DNA of 34,173 nt from JAAYEV01 sp964508195 (GTDB lineage Bacteria > Bacillota > Clostridia > Ch29): NCBI GenBank assembly GCA_964508195.1, contig CAZDSH010000015.1, positions 1 to 34,173 on the forward strand, read 5' to 3'. Both the position numbers and the translations under genes were made by a program. Of this stretch, positions 1-6,571 are shown in pieces. The notes under the pieces were generated by a model. It had not been told where the DNA came from. It made no database searches and saw nothing but the letters and a program-made list of their open reading frames with translations. Within the stretch, counting starts at the first letter, position 1; each line of letters starts with the position of its first letter.

Positions 1-40
1 GCTAGAAGATGTAAAGTCTTTATCACGTTATATATAGATG
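1..40. repeat. Left copy of a 40-bp terminal inverted repeat
   Basis: These 40 bases are the exact reverse complement of positions 34057-34096. The match stops at position 41. On the right the repeat is followed by 27-bp tandem units, so the same tandem block may lie just beyond the left edge. The most economical reading is that the sequence breaks at two copies of a dispersed repeat. No gene lies between here and the stop of the FapA-family gene at 72. Confidence 0.9.
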
Positions 41-71
41 GTTTATTTAAAATGTGTAATTACCTTTATTA

Positions 72-1544
72 TTAATCCAATATTTCTACCTTATCATGAA
101 TATTTAATACCGTATTACCCAAAAAACGGACCGCATTTATTTTGCCCTTTTCCTTTAACACCTTGCAATAGGTTTTTATGCCCGATGGTGTGCCTACTAT
201 GCCCATATCTATCCTTTCTTCGGCTATTAGCGTACCCCCCAACACGACGCTAGTAGCCCTTACAAAGGCGATAGATTTCTTTGCAATGATATCCGTTTGA
301 TATATACCCCGGCCCGTTATAATTACATCTCCACAGACATGTAAGGATGAATTCTGGGCATATTTTAATTTCAGGTTCGCATGTTCATAACTTACGTCGT
401 CATAGGTTTGTAAGTATTGTTGTATCTTTTTATTAAGTCCCTCGGTGAGTCTACCGATCTGGCTTTCGGCGACCCCCGCACGGCCTTCACCATAGACCCT
501 GTTCAAATCCCGCAGTATATCTTTGACTAAGACCGCTTCATCCTCCGGTAGGACATCTAAAAATCCCTTTATATCATTTATAGGTACTTCAAGCTTGTTT
601 ATCCCTGCATCGGGGGCGTCGGAAATACGTTGGTACGTATGACCATAGGCTTTCCTCTGACCCTTGGAAGTAGCGGCGTTAAGCCCCCTTTTTATTAGCG
701 TATATATTTGTTGCATTTTAGGTAGTATACAGAGCTTGTTAGCAACCCCTCCGCCGACATAGATTTTACTGCTTATTGTATTCCCCGCGATATCTATGTT
801 ACCCCCGGCGGATAATGTAGCATTTAATACATTGCCATAGACTGTTATAGAGCCCTTGGCGATTACTTTCATGTTGTCCATTACGCTACCCTTTATGAGT
901 ACGGCACCGTCGAAATAAATATTTCCGGTACTCGCATCCACATTGCGCGGTATGACTAAAATGGGAACAACCGTCACCATACCATTTTTTAATATAGGCC
1001 TACCATTGATCGCAGCTACAATTTTTGTATCTTTATCCATGAGTATTGTGCCTTCCCCTGCCTTGAAGTTTATATCCTTACCGGGCTTGGCCTTCACTAT
1101 TTCGCCGGTCACCGTCCTACCATCCTGACCCGGCGTCGGTAGCGTGCTCTTGTATGCCAACACCTCCCCGACATTTACCGTGGGGATAATAGTATGATCT
1201 AAAAGGTCGACTTTTTTATCCGTATCAAAATCCGGGTTTCGATACTTGCTCTCTTTAAACAGATATTTCACGGTACAATCCTTACCATCTACAGGATATA
1301 TACCTTCGGCTACAATCCCGCTGCCTCCGTCATTTCTTTCTATTAACTCCGTAACGGCTTCCATATTCACAAGGGTTAAATCAACTCCGGCTTCCTTTAG
1401 CTCCCTCATACATGCCTCCGCCGTTACCCCGGGACCGGGGGTCTCTTTATAGCTTAGGCGTACATTGAGCAGGCTGGTTTTGGGCACATCCTTAATGTAA
1501 TACTGTTTGCATGCGGCCTTTTCTATATGGAGTATCGCCTGCAT
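72..1544 (-). CDS. FapA-family (DUF342) protein, C-terminal part, out of frame with its N-terminal part
   Basis: This is the main part of a FapA/DUF342 protein (490 residues from the first ATG). It has glycine- and valine-rich repeats (SVMDNMKVIAKGSITVYGN, LHVCGDVIITGRG) typical of the right-handed beta-helix, and a helical, probably coiled-coil stretch from about residue 280 to 400. The family is linked to polar or envelope-associated signalling, but the biochemical role is poorly known. The reading frame is open upstream of this ATG as far as the G-tract at 1582-1604 (TPQAIVEFSEDR precedes the Met). The real gene therefore starts at about 1899, and this frame is entered only if the tract changes length. 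A GAGG sits 5 bases upstream of the ATG at 1544, so independent initiation is possible. The identity is firm at family level only. Confidence 0.8.
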   Translation of the reverse strand: MQAILHIEKAACKQYYIKDVPKTSLLNVRLSYKETPGPGVTAEACMRELKEAGVDLTLVNMEAVTELIERNDGGSGIVAEGIYPVDGKDCTVKYLFKESKYRNPDFDTDKKVDLLDHTIIPTVNVGEVLAYKSTLPTPGQDGRTVTGEIVKAKPGKDINFKAGEGTILMDKDTKIVAAINGRPILKNGMVTVVPILVIPRNVDASTGNIYFDGAVLIKGSVMDNMKVIAKGSITVYGNVLNATLSAGGNIDIAGNTISSKIYVGGGVANKLCILPKMQQIYTLIKRGLNAATSKGQRKAYGHTYQRISDAPDAGINKLEVPINDIKGFLDVLPEDEAVLVKDILRDLNRVYGEGRAGVAESQIGRLTEGLNKKIQQYLQTYDDVSYEHANLKLKYAQNSSLHVCGDVIITGRGIYQTDIIAKKSIAFVRATSVVLGGTLIAEERIDMGIVGTPSGIKTYCKVLKEKGKINAVRFLGNTVLNIHDKVEILD

Positions 1545-1560
1545 CCTATCCTCTGAAAAT

Positions 1561-1899
1561 TCAACTATGGCCTGGGGTGTACCCCCCCCCCCCCCCCCCC
1601 CCCCGAGGGGGTGTTTCCTTGAGCTCTATACTATCCGCTTCCGTCACTATAGTTATGCCATCAATCCTATGGCCGTTAACAAATACGTCTACATTGGGGT
1701 CACAGGGGTTTATTGCCGGGTATCTGCCATTCCCTGATGGGTCAGTCACTATCACTTTGCCGGATATAACTTCGATCTGCCCGTCTCTGTCTTCTAATAA
1801 TTCTAACCCTTGGCCTCTTTCTTCCCTATCGGTAACCTCCGAAGCAGGGCTCTGTTCTTTTAGTGATAAACGTCTAATCGCATCTACGTATGTAACCAT
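1561..1899 (-). CDS. FapA-family protein, N-terminal part, frameshifted at a 23-G tract
   Basis: This is the N-terminal segment belonging to the ORF at 72-1544. Translation runs through an N-terminal domain ending in DSIELKETPPR, then reads the G-tract as seven glycines and terminates 6 codons later (YTPGHS). I chose the ATG at 1899 (MVTYVDAI) because a G-rich Shine-Dalgarno-like stretch lies just upstream; the earlier ATG at 1917 lacks one. Dropping one G, or adding two, joins this frame to the downstream ORF and gives about 608 residues, a plausible full-length FapA protein. The gene could be phase-variable, genuinely inactivated, or intact and miscounted in the homopolymer. A strong promoter lies about 55-80 bp upstream. 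Confidence 0.75.
   Translation of the reverse strand: MVTYVDAIRRLSLKEQSPASEVTDREERGQGLELLEDRDGQIEVISGKVIVTDPSGNGRYPAINPCDPNVDVFVNGHRIDGITIVTEADSIELKETPPRGGGGGGGYTPGHS
1582..1604. repeat. Homopolymer of 23 C (23 G on the coding strand)
   Basis: An uninterrupted run of 23 C on the plus strand lies inside the FapA-family gene, with CCCCCTC just upstream of the G-run on the coding strand. Runs of this length mutate easily by slipped-strand mispairing and are also hard to count by sequencing. The coding-strand G-run could form a G-quadruplex. With 23 G the gene is out of frame; 22 or 25 G restores it. Confidence 0.95.
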
Positions 1900-1953
1900 T
1901 ATATTCCCGCCCCCCATTTTGTTTTTAATAAATTCCTTTTCCCTTTACTTATA

Positions 1954-1981
1954 ATTATATGATATGAGCATAATCTGTCAA
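1954..1981 (-). promoter_or_regulatory. SigmaA-type promoter of the FapA-family gene
   Basis: On the minus strand a consensus TTGACA (-35, 1976-1981) is separated by 16 bases from a consensus TATAAT (-10, 1954-1959). Transcription would start near 1947, about 48 bases before the preferred ATG. The gene thus has its own promoter and does not depend on read-through from ilvB. Confidence 0.8.
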
Positions 1982-2062
1982 CATTTGTCGCTAATTAGCA
2001 AACTCGAGTTTATAACGGGGCGAAAGAACTATACCGCTACTGGTATTTACTAATAGGGCTTT

Positions 2063-3724
2063 TTACGTGATGGCTTCATTTAGCGGACATCCCGGCGGCA
2101 CTATTGGTAACACTGCCTCATCAGTACCTATTTCACAGTTGATTACGACGGGCCCGTCAATGCTAAGGGCCTTTTCCAGCGCATCGTCAACATCCTCTTT
2201 ATATATGATGTTAAACCCGGTCACCCCATAAGCCTTTGCCAATTCTACAAAATCCGTTGTTCTGTCTAAGGTAGTCTGGGAAAAGCGTCCATCATAAAAT
2301 AGCCCCTGCCACTGTCTTACCATCCCTAGGGCATGATTGTTAAGTATCACCGTGATTATGGGGACATTATATTTAGCCGCTGTAGCCATCTCTATACAGT
2401 TCATCCTAAAGCAGCCATCCCCAGTAATATGGAACACGTCCTTATCCTGCCTACCAATCCATGCCCCTATACCTGCCCCAAGGCCAAATCCCATGGTACC
2501 GAGCCCACCGGAGGTTATAAAGGTCCTAGGCCTTTTAAACTTGAAATATTGGGCACTCCAGATTTGGTGTTGCCCGACATCGGTTACAATGATGGCATCC
2601 CCCTTTGATATTTTATAAATCCTTTCGATGATGTATTGGGGTTTTAGGACTCTGTCTTCAGTATAGGATAGCGGATATTTTTCTTTTAATGTATTAATTC
2701 TATGGAGCCATTCATCCCTTTTATATGGTTTTAATCCTTCGTTGAGACCTTTAAGGGTTTCCTTAATGTCCCCTAATAAATGATGATGTGCCCTTATGTT
2801 TTTTCCTATTTCCGTCGGATCTATATCAATATGGATAACTTTTGCATTCTTTGCGAATTGTTTCACGTCGCCGATGACCCTATCGCTGAACCTTGCACCA
2901 ATGGCTATTAACAGATCGCATTCGGCTACTGCGGTATTAGAAGCCCTTGTGCCATGCATCCCTATCATCCCTGTGTATAATTGATGGGTACCGGGAAAGG
3001 CACCCATACCCATAAGGCTACAGGCAACGGGACTGTTTAGATATTCCGCAAATTTTAGCAATTCATCATGGGCGCCTGAATTGTTTACGCCGCCCCCGGC
3101 ATAGATAAAGGGCCTTCGGCACCGATGCAATAGCTCCAGGGCGTATATCATTTTCTTTTGGCTTGGGGAACCAACATGTCCGTGGGTTAATGAAGGCAGC
3201 ACCGCATTGTATTCGGCCCCTTGCGCCGTGATATCCTTCGGGATATCAATAAGCACGGGCCCCGGCCTTCCTTCGTTGGCGATTATAAAAGCCCGGCGCA
3301 CAGTATCGGCTAGTTTGTTAATGTCCTTTACTAGGAAGTTGTGTTTAGTTATTGGCAGCGTCATACCGGTTATATCTACCTCCTGGAAACTGTCCCTTCC
3401 AAGTAAATCCGTGGCAACATTACATGTTATGGCTACTATCGGTACTGAATCCATATAGGCTGTAGCAATTCCCGTTACGAGATTAGTAGCCCCGGGCCCT
3501 GAGGTAGCAATACACACCCCCACTTTACCCGTAGCCCTTGAATATCCATCGGCGGCATGGGCAGCACCTTGTTCATGGGAAGTAAGTATATGGCGGATCC
3601 TATTATCATATTTATACAGTGCATCGTATACATTTAACACGCTGCCCCCGGGATAACCAAAGACCACATCCACCCCCTGTTCGATTAGACATTTGACTAA
3701 AATTTCCGCTCCCTTTAGCATCAT
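2063..3724 (-). CDS. ilvB: Acetolactate synthase, large (catalytic) subunit
   Basis: IlvB condenses two pyruvates to 2-acetolactate, or pyruvate with 2-ketobutyrate to acetohydroxybutyrate, using thiamine diphosphate and FAD. The sequence shows the N-terminal GYPGGSVLNVYDALY motif, the catalytic glutamate in TSHEQGAAHAADGYSRA, and the C-terminal ThDP motif GDGCFRMNCIEMATAAKYNVP. The length of 553 residues is normal for the family. I chose the ATG at 3724 because AAGGAG lies 9 bases upstream; the upstream in-frame ATG at 3742 (six residues longer) has no ribosome binding site. It is the last gene of the T-box-controlled ilvN-ilvC-ilvB operon, about 106 bp after ilvC. The order small subunit, reductoisomerase, large subunit is less common than ilvBNC. 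No strong terminator follows. Confidence 0.95.
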   Translation of the reverse strand: MMLKGAEILVKCLIEQGVDVVFGYPGGSVLNVYDALYKYDNRIRHILTSHEQGAAHAADGYSRATGKVGVCIATSGPGATNLVTGIATAYMDSVPIVAITCNVATDLLGRDSFQEVDITGMTLPITKHNFLVKDINKLADTVRRAFIIANEGRPGPVLIDIPKDITAQGAEYNAVLPSLTHGHVGSPSQKKMIYALELLHRCRRPFIYAGGGVNNSGAHDELLKFAEYLNSPVACSLMGMGAFPGTHQLYTGMIGMHGTRASNTAVAECDLLIAIGARFSDRVIGDVKQFAKNAKVIHIDIDPTEIGKNIRAHHHLLGDIKETLKGLNEGLKPYKRDEWLHRINTLKEKYPLSYTEDRVLKPQYIIERIYKISKGDAIIVTDVGQHQIWSAQYFKFKRPRTFITSGGLGTMGFGLGAGIGAWIGRQDKDVFHITGDGCFRMNCIEMATAAKYNVPIITVILNNHALGMVRQWQGLFYDGRFSQTTLDRTTDFVELAKAYGVTGFNIIYKEDVDDALEKALSIDGPVVINCEIGTDEAVLPIVPPGCPLNEAIT

Positions 3725-3830
3725 TTCTATCAGCTCCTTCATCTTATCGTGCCTTTAATACTGCATCGGCGCCTATAAATACCCGATTCAGTTCAATATC
3801 CCCGGTACGCCATGGCCATAGAATTTTGTC

Positions 3831-4835
3831 CTACGCGTTGTTATGTCCGGGGGACCAGCTCATCATTTCCCTTAGCTTTTTCCCTACCTTTTCAATGCTA
3901 TGCCCCTTCTCCGCCTTCCTTCTAGCGTTAAACATCGGCCGGTTTACGCTGTTCTCTAGAACCCATTGTTTCGCAAAGGTGCCATCCTGAACCTCCGCCA
4001 AAACCTTTTTCATCTCTTCCCTTGTTTGTTCAGTGATGATCCTTTTTCCTACCATGTAATCCCCGTATTCCGCAGTATCGCTTATGGAGTATCTCATAAA
4101 GCTTAGGCCCCCCTGGTTTATGAGGTCCACGATGAGCTTCATTTCATGGAGACATTCAAAGTACGCGCTCTCAGGTTGATAACCGGCCTCTACGAGGGTT
4201 TCAAAGCCCGCCTTTATGAGTTCGCATAACCCGCCGCATAGAACTGCCTGCTCACCGAATAGATCGGTTTCGGTTTCTTCTTTAAAGGTGGTCTCCACGA
4301 CCCCAGCCCGCGCGCCGCCTATACCTGCGGCATAGGCCAGGGCCAGTTCCTTAGCCCTTCCGCTTACATCCTGGTACACGGCAAATAAACAGGGCACCCC
4401 CTTACCTTCTAAGAATTGGCTACGCACCGTATGGCCCGGTCCCTTAGGCGCTACCATAAACACGTCTACACTCCCCGGCGGCACTATCTGGCTGTAATGG
4501 ACATTGAATCCATGGGCGAACACTAGGGATTTACCCTTAGCGAGGTTTGGCTGCACACTTTCTTTATATAGCCTTGGCTGCACATCATCGCCGACGAGCA
4601 TTACGATGAAATCCGAGTGTTTTACGGCTTCGGGTACCTCCATTACCTTAAGCCCGTCCTTTTCGGCCCTATCCCAGGATCTGCTGCCATCGTACAACCC
4701 CACGATAACCTCTATGCCGGAATCCTTTAGGTTTTGTGCATGGGCATGACCTTGGCTACCATAACCTATTATGGCTACTACCTTTCCACGTAAAAGTTCT
4801 AAGTCGCAATCCTTCTGATAATACATTTTTGCCAT
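3831..4835 (-). CDS. ilvC: Ketol-acid reductoisomerase, class I
   Basis: IlvC rearranges and reduces acetolactate and acetohydroxybutyrate to the dihydroxy acids used by IlvD, with NADPH and magnesium. Its 334 residues fit the short class I form. The Rossmann fingerprint GYGSQGHAHAQNL is near residue 24-36, followed by the cofactor-specificity loop GSRSW, whose serines and arginine are typical of NADPH use. The metal-binding region includes DLFGEQAVLCGG and the C-terminal acidic knotted-domain residues (ECLHEMKLIVDLI). It starts 11 bases after ilvN; the ribosome binding site AGGGGGA overlaps the ilvN stop codon, so the two are probably translationally coupled. Confidence 0.96.
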   Translation of the reverse strand: MAKMYYQKDCDLELLRGKVVAIIGYGSQGHAHAQNLKDSGIEVIVGLYDGSRSWDRAEKDGLKVMEVPEAVKHSDFIVMLVGDDVQPRLYKESVQPNLAKGKSLVFAHGFNVHYSQIVPPGSVDVFMVAPKGPGHTVRSQFLEGKGVPCLFAVYQDVSGRAKELALAYAAGIGGARAGVVETTFKEETETDLFGEQAVLCGGLCELIKAGFETLVEAGYQPESAYFECLHEMKLIVDLINQGGLSFMRYSISDTAEYGDYMVGKRIITEQTREEMKKVLAEVQDGTFAKQWVLENSVNRPMFNARRKAEKGHSIEKVGKKLREMMSWSPGHNNA

Positions 4836-4846
4836 TTTTATTCCCC

Positions 4847-5125
4847 CTATTTAGCTGCGGCAAAAGTATTCCCTCTATTAAAGGAATTTTTGCACACTAC
4901 GTCTATTTTTAGTACATCGAAAAGTTTTGCAAGTTGGTTTTTTAACTGGCCTTGGCTCCAATCGTCACTGCTAACCATAAATGCTATACGAAACAGTTCG
5001 GGATCCTTTGTGGCTTCAATTGCAAAATGCTCAATACAATAGCCTTTCCTGGACAACATGCCCAATACCCGATTAAAGGATACGGGATTATTCTCCACTA
5101 ATACCGACATTCTATAGCGCTTCAT
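4847..5125 (-). CDS. ilvN: Acetolactate synthase, small regulatory subunit (ACT domain only)
   Basis: This 92-residue protein is essentially one ACT domain (VLVENNPVSFNRVLGMLSRKGYCIEHFAI), which in this family binds branched-chain amino acids and activates or feedback-regulates IlvB. It lacks the C-terminal domain of the usual about 160-residue IlvN/IlvH, so it resembles the short IlvN/IlvM type of enteric bacteria. Whether it confers valine sensitivity cannot be read from the sequence. It is the first gene of the operon, directly after the T-box leader, with a GGAAGGGGGG ribosome binding site. Confidence 0.85.
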   Translation of the reverse strand: MKRYRMSVLVENNPVSFNRVLGMLSRKGYCIEHFAIEATKDPELFRIAFMVSSDDWSQGQLKNQLAKLFDVLKIDVVCKNSFNRGNTFAAAK

Positions 5126-5169
5126 CTTTTTTCCCCCCTTCCTTTTACGGAATCTTTGCCCGGAGAATC

Positions 5170-5210
5170 AAAAATCCCCGTACCTGCATCTAAATGCCGC
5201 AGGGACGAGG
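5170..5210 (-). terminator. T-box intrinsic terminator
   Basis: On the minus strand CCTCGTCCCTGC pairs with GCAGGTACGGGG, with one G-U pair and one mismatch, around an 11-base loop, followed by ATTTTT. The CCCT in its 5' strand can instead pair with AGGG of the T-box motif at 5221-5234, giving the competing antiterminator. Premature termination here keeps ilvNCB off when the cognate tRNA is charged. Confidence 0.85.
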
Positions 5211-5457
5211 ATACACTCCACGCGTTACCACCCTAATTCGTTTCTATATAGCTATAGAAACCTCTTTGCCAGGTTCTATCAAACCCTTGCCTATAACGGG
5301 GCTTACCGTTTATCCCCTACTCGATCTTCTGGGATACGGCTCAGGAGGGATATGCATTCCGCCGTAGTATCGGTTCGCACCGACCACCGACTCTCTAAAA
5401 CTACGGTACCGAAACACCTGTCTCCTTCATCACCTTTATTTCTATTTTTGATTATTG
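5170..5457 (-). promoter_or_regulatory. T-box leader of ilvN-ilvC-ilvB, probably tRNA-Ile-responsive
   Basis: The leader RNA runs from the predicted start near 5457 to the terminator. The signature AGGGTGGTAACGCG is present on the minus strand at 5221-5234. Stem I features include AGAGAG followed by a GGTCGGTGCGAACCGA hairpin and a CCTCCTGAG segment. The triplet before that segment is AUC (5349-5351), an isoleucine codon, so uncharged tRNA-Ile is the likely effector; this assignment is by pattern only. A hairpin GTTTCTATA/TATAGAAAC precedes the T-box motif. The terminator/antiterminator pair lies at the 3' end. Confidence 0.93.
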
Positions 5458-5463
5458 AGAAGT

Positions 5464-5492
5464 ATTCTAACAAAATTTAATCCCGTTGTCAA
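5464..5492 (-). promoter_or_regulatory. SigmaA-type promoter of the ilv T-box operon
   Basis: On the minus strand a consensus TTGACA (5487-5492) and TAGAAT (5464-5469) are separated by exactly 17 bases. The predicted start, about 7 bases beyond the -10, lies just before the T-box stem I sequence. The stretch from 5493 to the GntR stop at 5584 holds nothing else I recognise. Confidence 0.85.
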
Positions 5493-5583
5493 TAGAATTT
5501 TTTTGATGTTGCAGTTATTCTATGATAATGTCATATTGAATTTATTCTGATAAAATGTCACTTAAAGCCCCCATACCGCCTTT

Positions 5584-6285
5584 TTAGCATCTGCCCTTAC
5601 ACTCTAAATCAATTATACCTCTTTTTATGTGGTAATACATAGCAAGGGCGGCACCGTCGGCGTCCCGCTGTTCAATAAAATCTGCAATTTTTCGATGGTT
5701 TATTAGCGCGTTTTCGATTGATCGTTTATGGGTACCCGCGTACACCGCCGTATAAATAGCATCGCTTATAGCATTTTCTATAGCAGGCAGCATTAGCTCT
5801 ATTACGCTATTATGGGTTGCCTTTGCTATAGCCGCGTGAAACCTCTGATCCGCTTCGGAATAGGGTTTACCCTCTTTGATCAATTGGGCCGCCTCCCTTT
5901 CACATTGGACAATCCTTTGTATCTCCTCATCCTTTGCACGCTTTACAACCATCCGTACGTTCGCCGGTTCTAATATAAGGCGCATTTCAAACCAATTACA
6001 CACAAGCTCTTTCTTGTCCTCTAAGTAAGAGATGCCGAAGGGATCCTCTAATGTGCCAGGATTTTTGTTAACGAATGTACCCCGTCCACGTTTTATAGTA
6101 AGCACTCCATTTCCGACGAGGGTTTTCACCGCCTCGCGAATCGTCGTACGGCTGACGCCTAACTCCTCGGCTAACTGGTATTCATTCGGGAGCTTATCAT
6201 TAGGCTTATATCTTTTCTCTAAAAATATCATATCGCTGATCTTATTTGCGGTAATCTGCGATATAGTAACAAAATCGTTAGACAT
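5584..6285 (-). CDS. FadR-type GntR-family transcriptional regulator (FCD domain)
   Basis: The 233-residue protein has an N-terminal winged helix-turn-helix (about residues 8-75, with LAEELGVSRTTIREAVKTLVGNGVLTIKRGRGTFV) and a C-terminal all-helical FCD ligand domain (about 95-225). Likely metal- or ligand-contacting residues are in ADQRFHAAIAKATHN and NHRKIADF. FCD regulators usually sense small organic acids such as gluconate, lactate or glycolate and repress neighbouring genes. It is divergent from ilvD and the TRAP genes and shares a 286-bp intergenic region with them, so those are its probable targets. The start has a strong GGAGGAGG ribosome binding site. The effector cannot be read from the sequence. 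Confidence 0.9.
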   Translation of the reverse strand: MSNDFVTISQITANKISDMIFLEKRYKPNDKLPNEYQLAEELGVSRTTIREAVKTLVGNGVLTIKRGRGTFVNKNPGTLEDPFGISYLEDKKELVCNWFEMRLILEPANVRMVVKRAKDEEIQRIVQCEREAAQLIKEGKPYSEADQRFHAAIAKATHNSVIELMLPAIENAISDAIYTAVYAGTHKRSIENALINHRKIADFIEQRDADGAALAMYYHIKRGIIDLECKGRC

Positions 6286-6320
6286 TTTGTTGCTCCTCCT
6301 CCTTGCTTATCTACAAAGAC

Positions 6321-6349
6321 ATTATACCACTTACGGCTTTAAAGTTCCA
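6321..6349 (-). promoter_or_regulatory. Possible promoter of the GntR regulator gene
   Basis: On the minus strand a consensus TATAAT (6321-6326) is preceded, with a 17-base spacer, by TGGAAC (6344-6349), a poor -35. The start would be about 30 bases before the coding region. Operator-like site 6374-6384 lies just upstream of the -35, compatible with autoregulation. Confidence 0.45.
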
Positions 6350-6373
6350 TGCCGGCTTTAATTCCCGTGGAAG

Positions 6374-6384
6374 ACGTATTACCA
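6374..6384 (-). promoter_or_regulatory. Candidate GntR/FadR operator, site 3
   Basis: On the minus strand this reads TGGTAATACGT, matching the pattern TNGTNNNACGT shared with the two sites at 6448-6458 and 6501-6511. It lies upstream of the ilvD promoter and of the GntR gene's own -35. It is the most diverged of the three and 74 bp (about seven helical turns) from site 1. Confidence 0.5.
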
Positions 6385-6408
6385 CTTTGTGTTTTTTTAC
6401 TAAACTTA

Positions 6409-6438
6409 TTGACAATTATGATTATTATAAGGTATAAT
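6409..6438 (+). promoter_or_regulatory. SigmaA-type promoter of ilvD and the TRAP genes
   Basis: TTGACA (6409-6414) and TATAAT (6433-6438) are separated by 18 bases. The expected start near 6445 abuts operator-like site 1 at 6448-6458, so a bound repressor would block initiation or clearance. The untranslated leader to the ilvD ATG at 6572 is about 127 bases. Confidence 0.85.
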
Positions 6439-6447
6439 CCATCTAAG

Positions 6448-6458
6448 ACGTCATACGA
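6448..6458 (-). promoter_or_regulatory. Candidate GntR/FadR operator, site 1
   Basis: On the minus strand the site reads TCGTATGACGT, fitting the TNGTNNNAC half-site geometry known for FadR/FCD regulators. It lies at about +4 to +14 of the ilvD transcript. The surrounding 13 bases recur at site 2 with one change. Confidence 0.65.
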
Positions 6459-6500
6459 CATTTTTTGGTCCAAACGATAACGACTATCTATTTCTACAGG

Positions 6501-6511
6501 ACGTCATACAA
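6501..6511 (-). promoter_or_regulatory. Candidate GntR/FadR operator, site 2
   Basis: On the minus strand the site reads TTGTATGACGT. It is 53 bp, about five helical turns, downstream of site 1 within the ilvD leader. That spacing is suitable for cooperative binding or looping on one DNA face. Confidence 0.65.
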
Positions 6512-6571
6512 CTCTAGTTCCTTTTAATAATCCTAAAATCCAAAATCTTCAGAGCAGAAAGGAGAAAAAAT

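Noticed and set aside
1511..1954. 147-codon plus-strand frame with a run of prolines
   Set aside because: It is the reverse of the FapA-family gene; the proline run is only the C-tract read in frame, with no ribosome binding site or domain.
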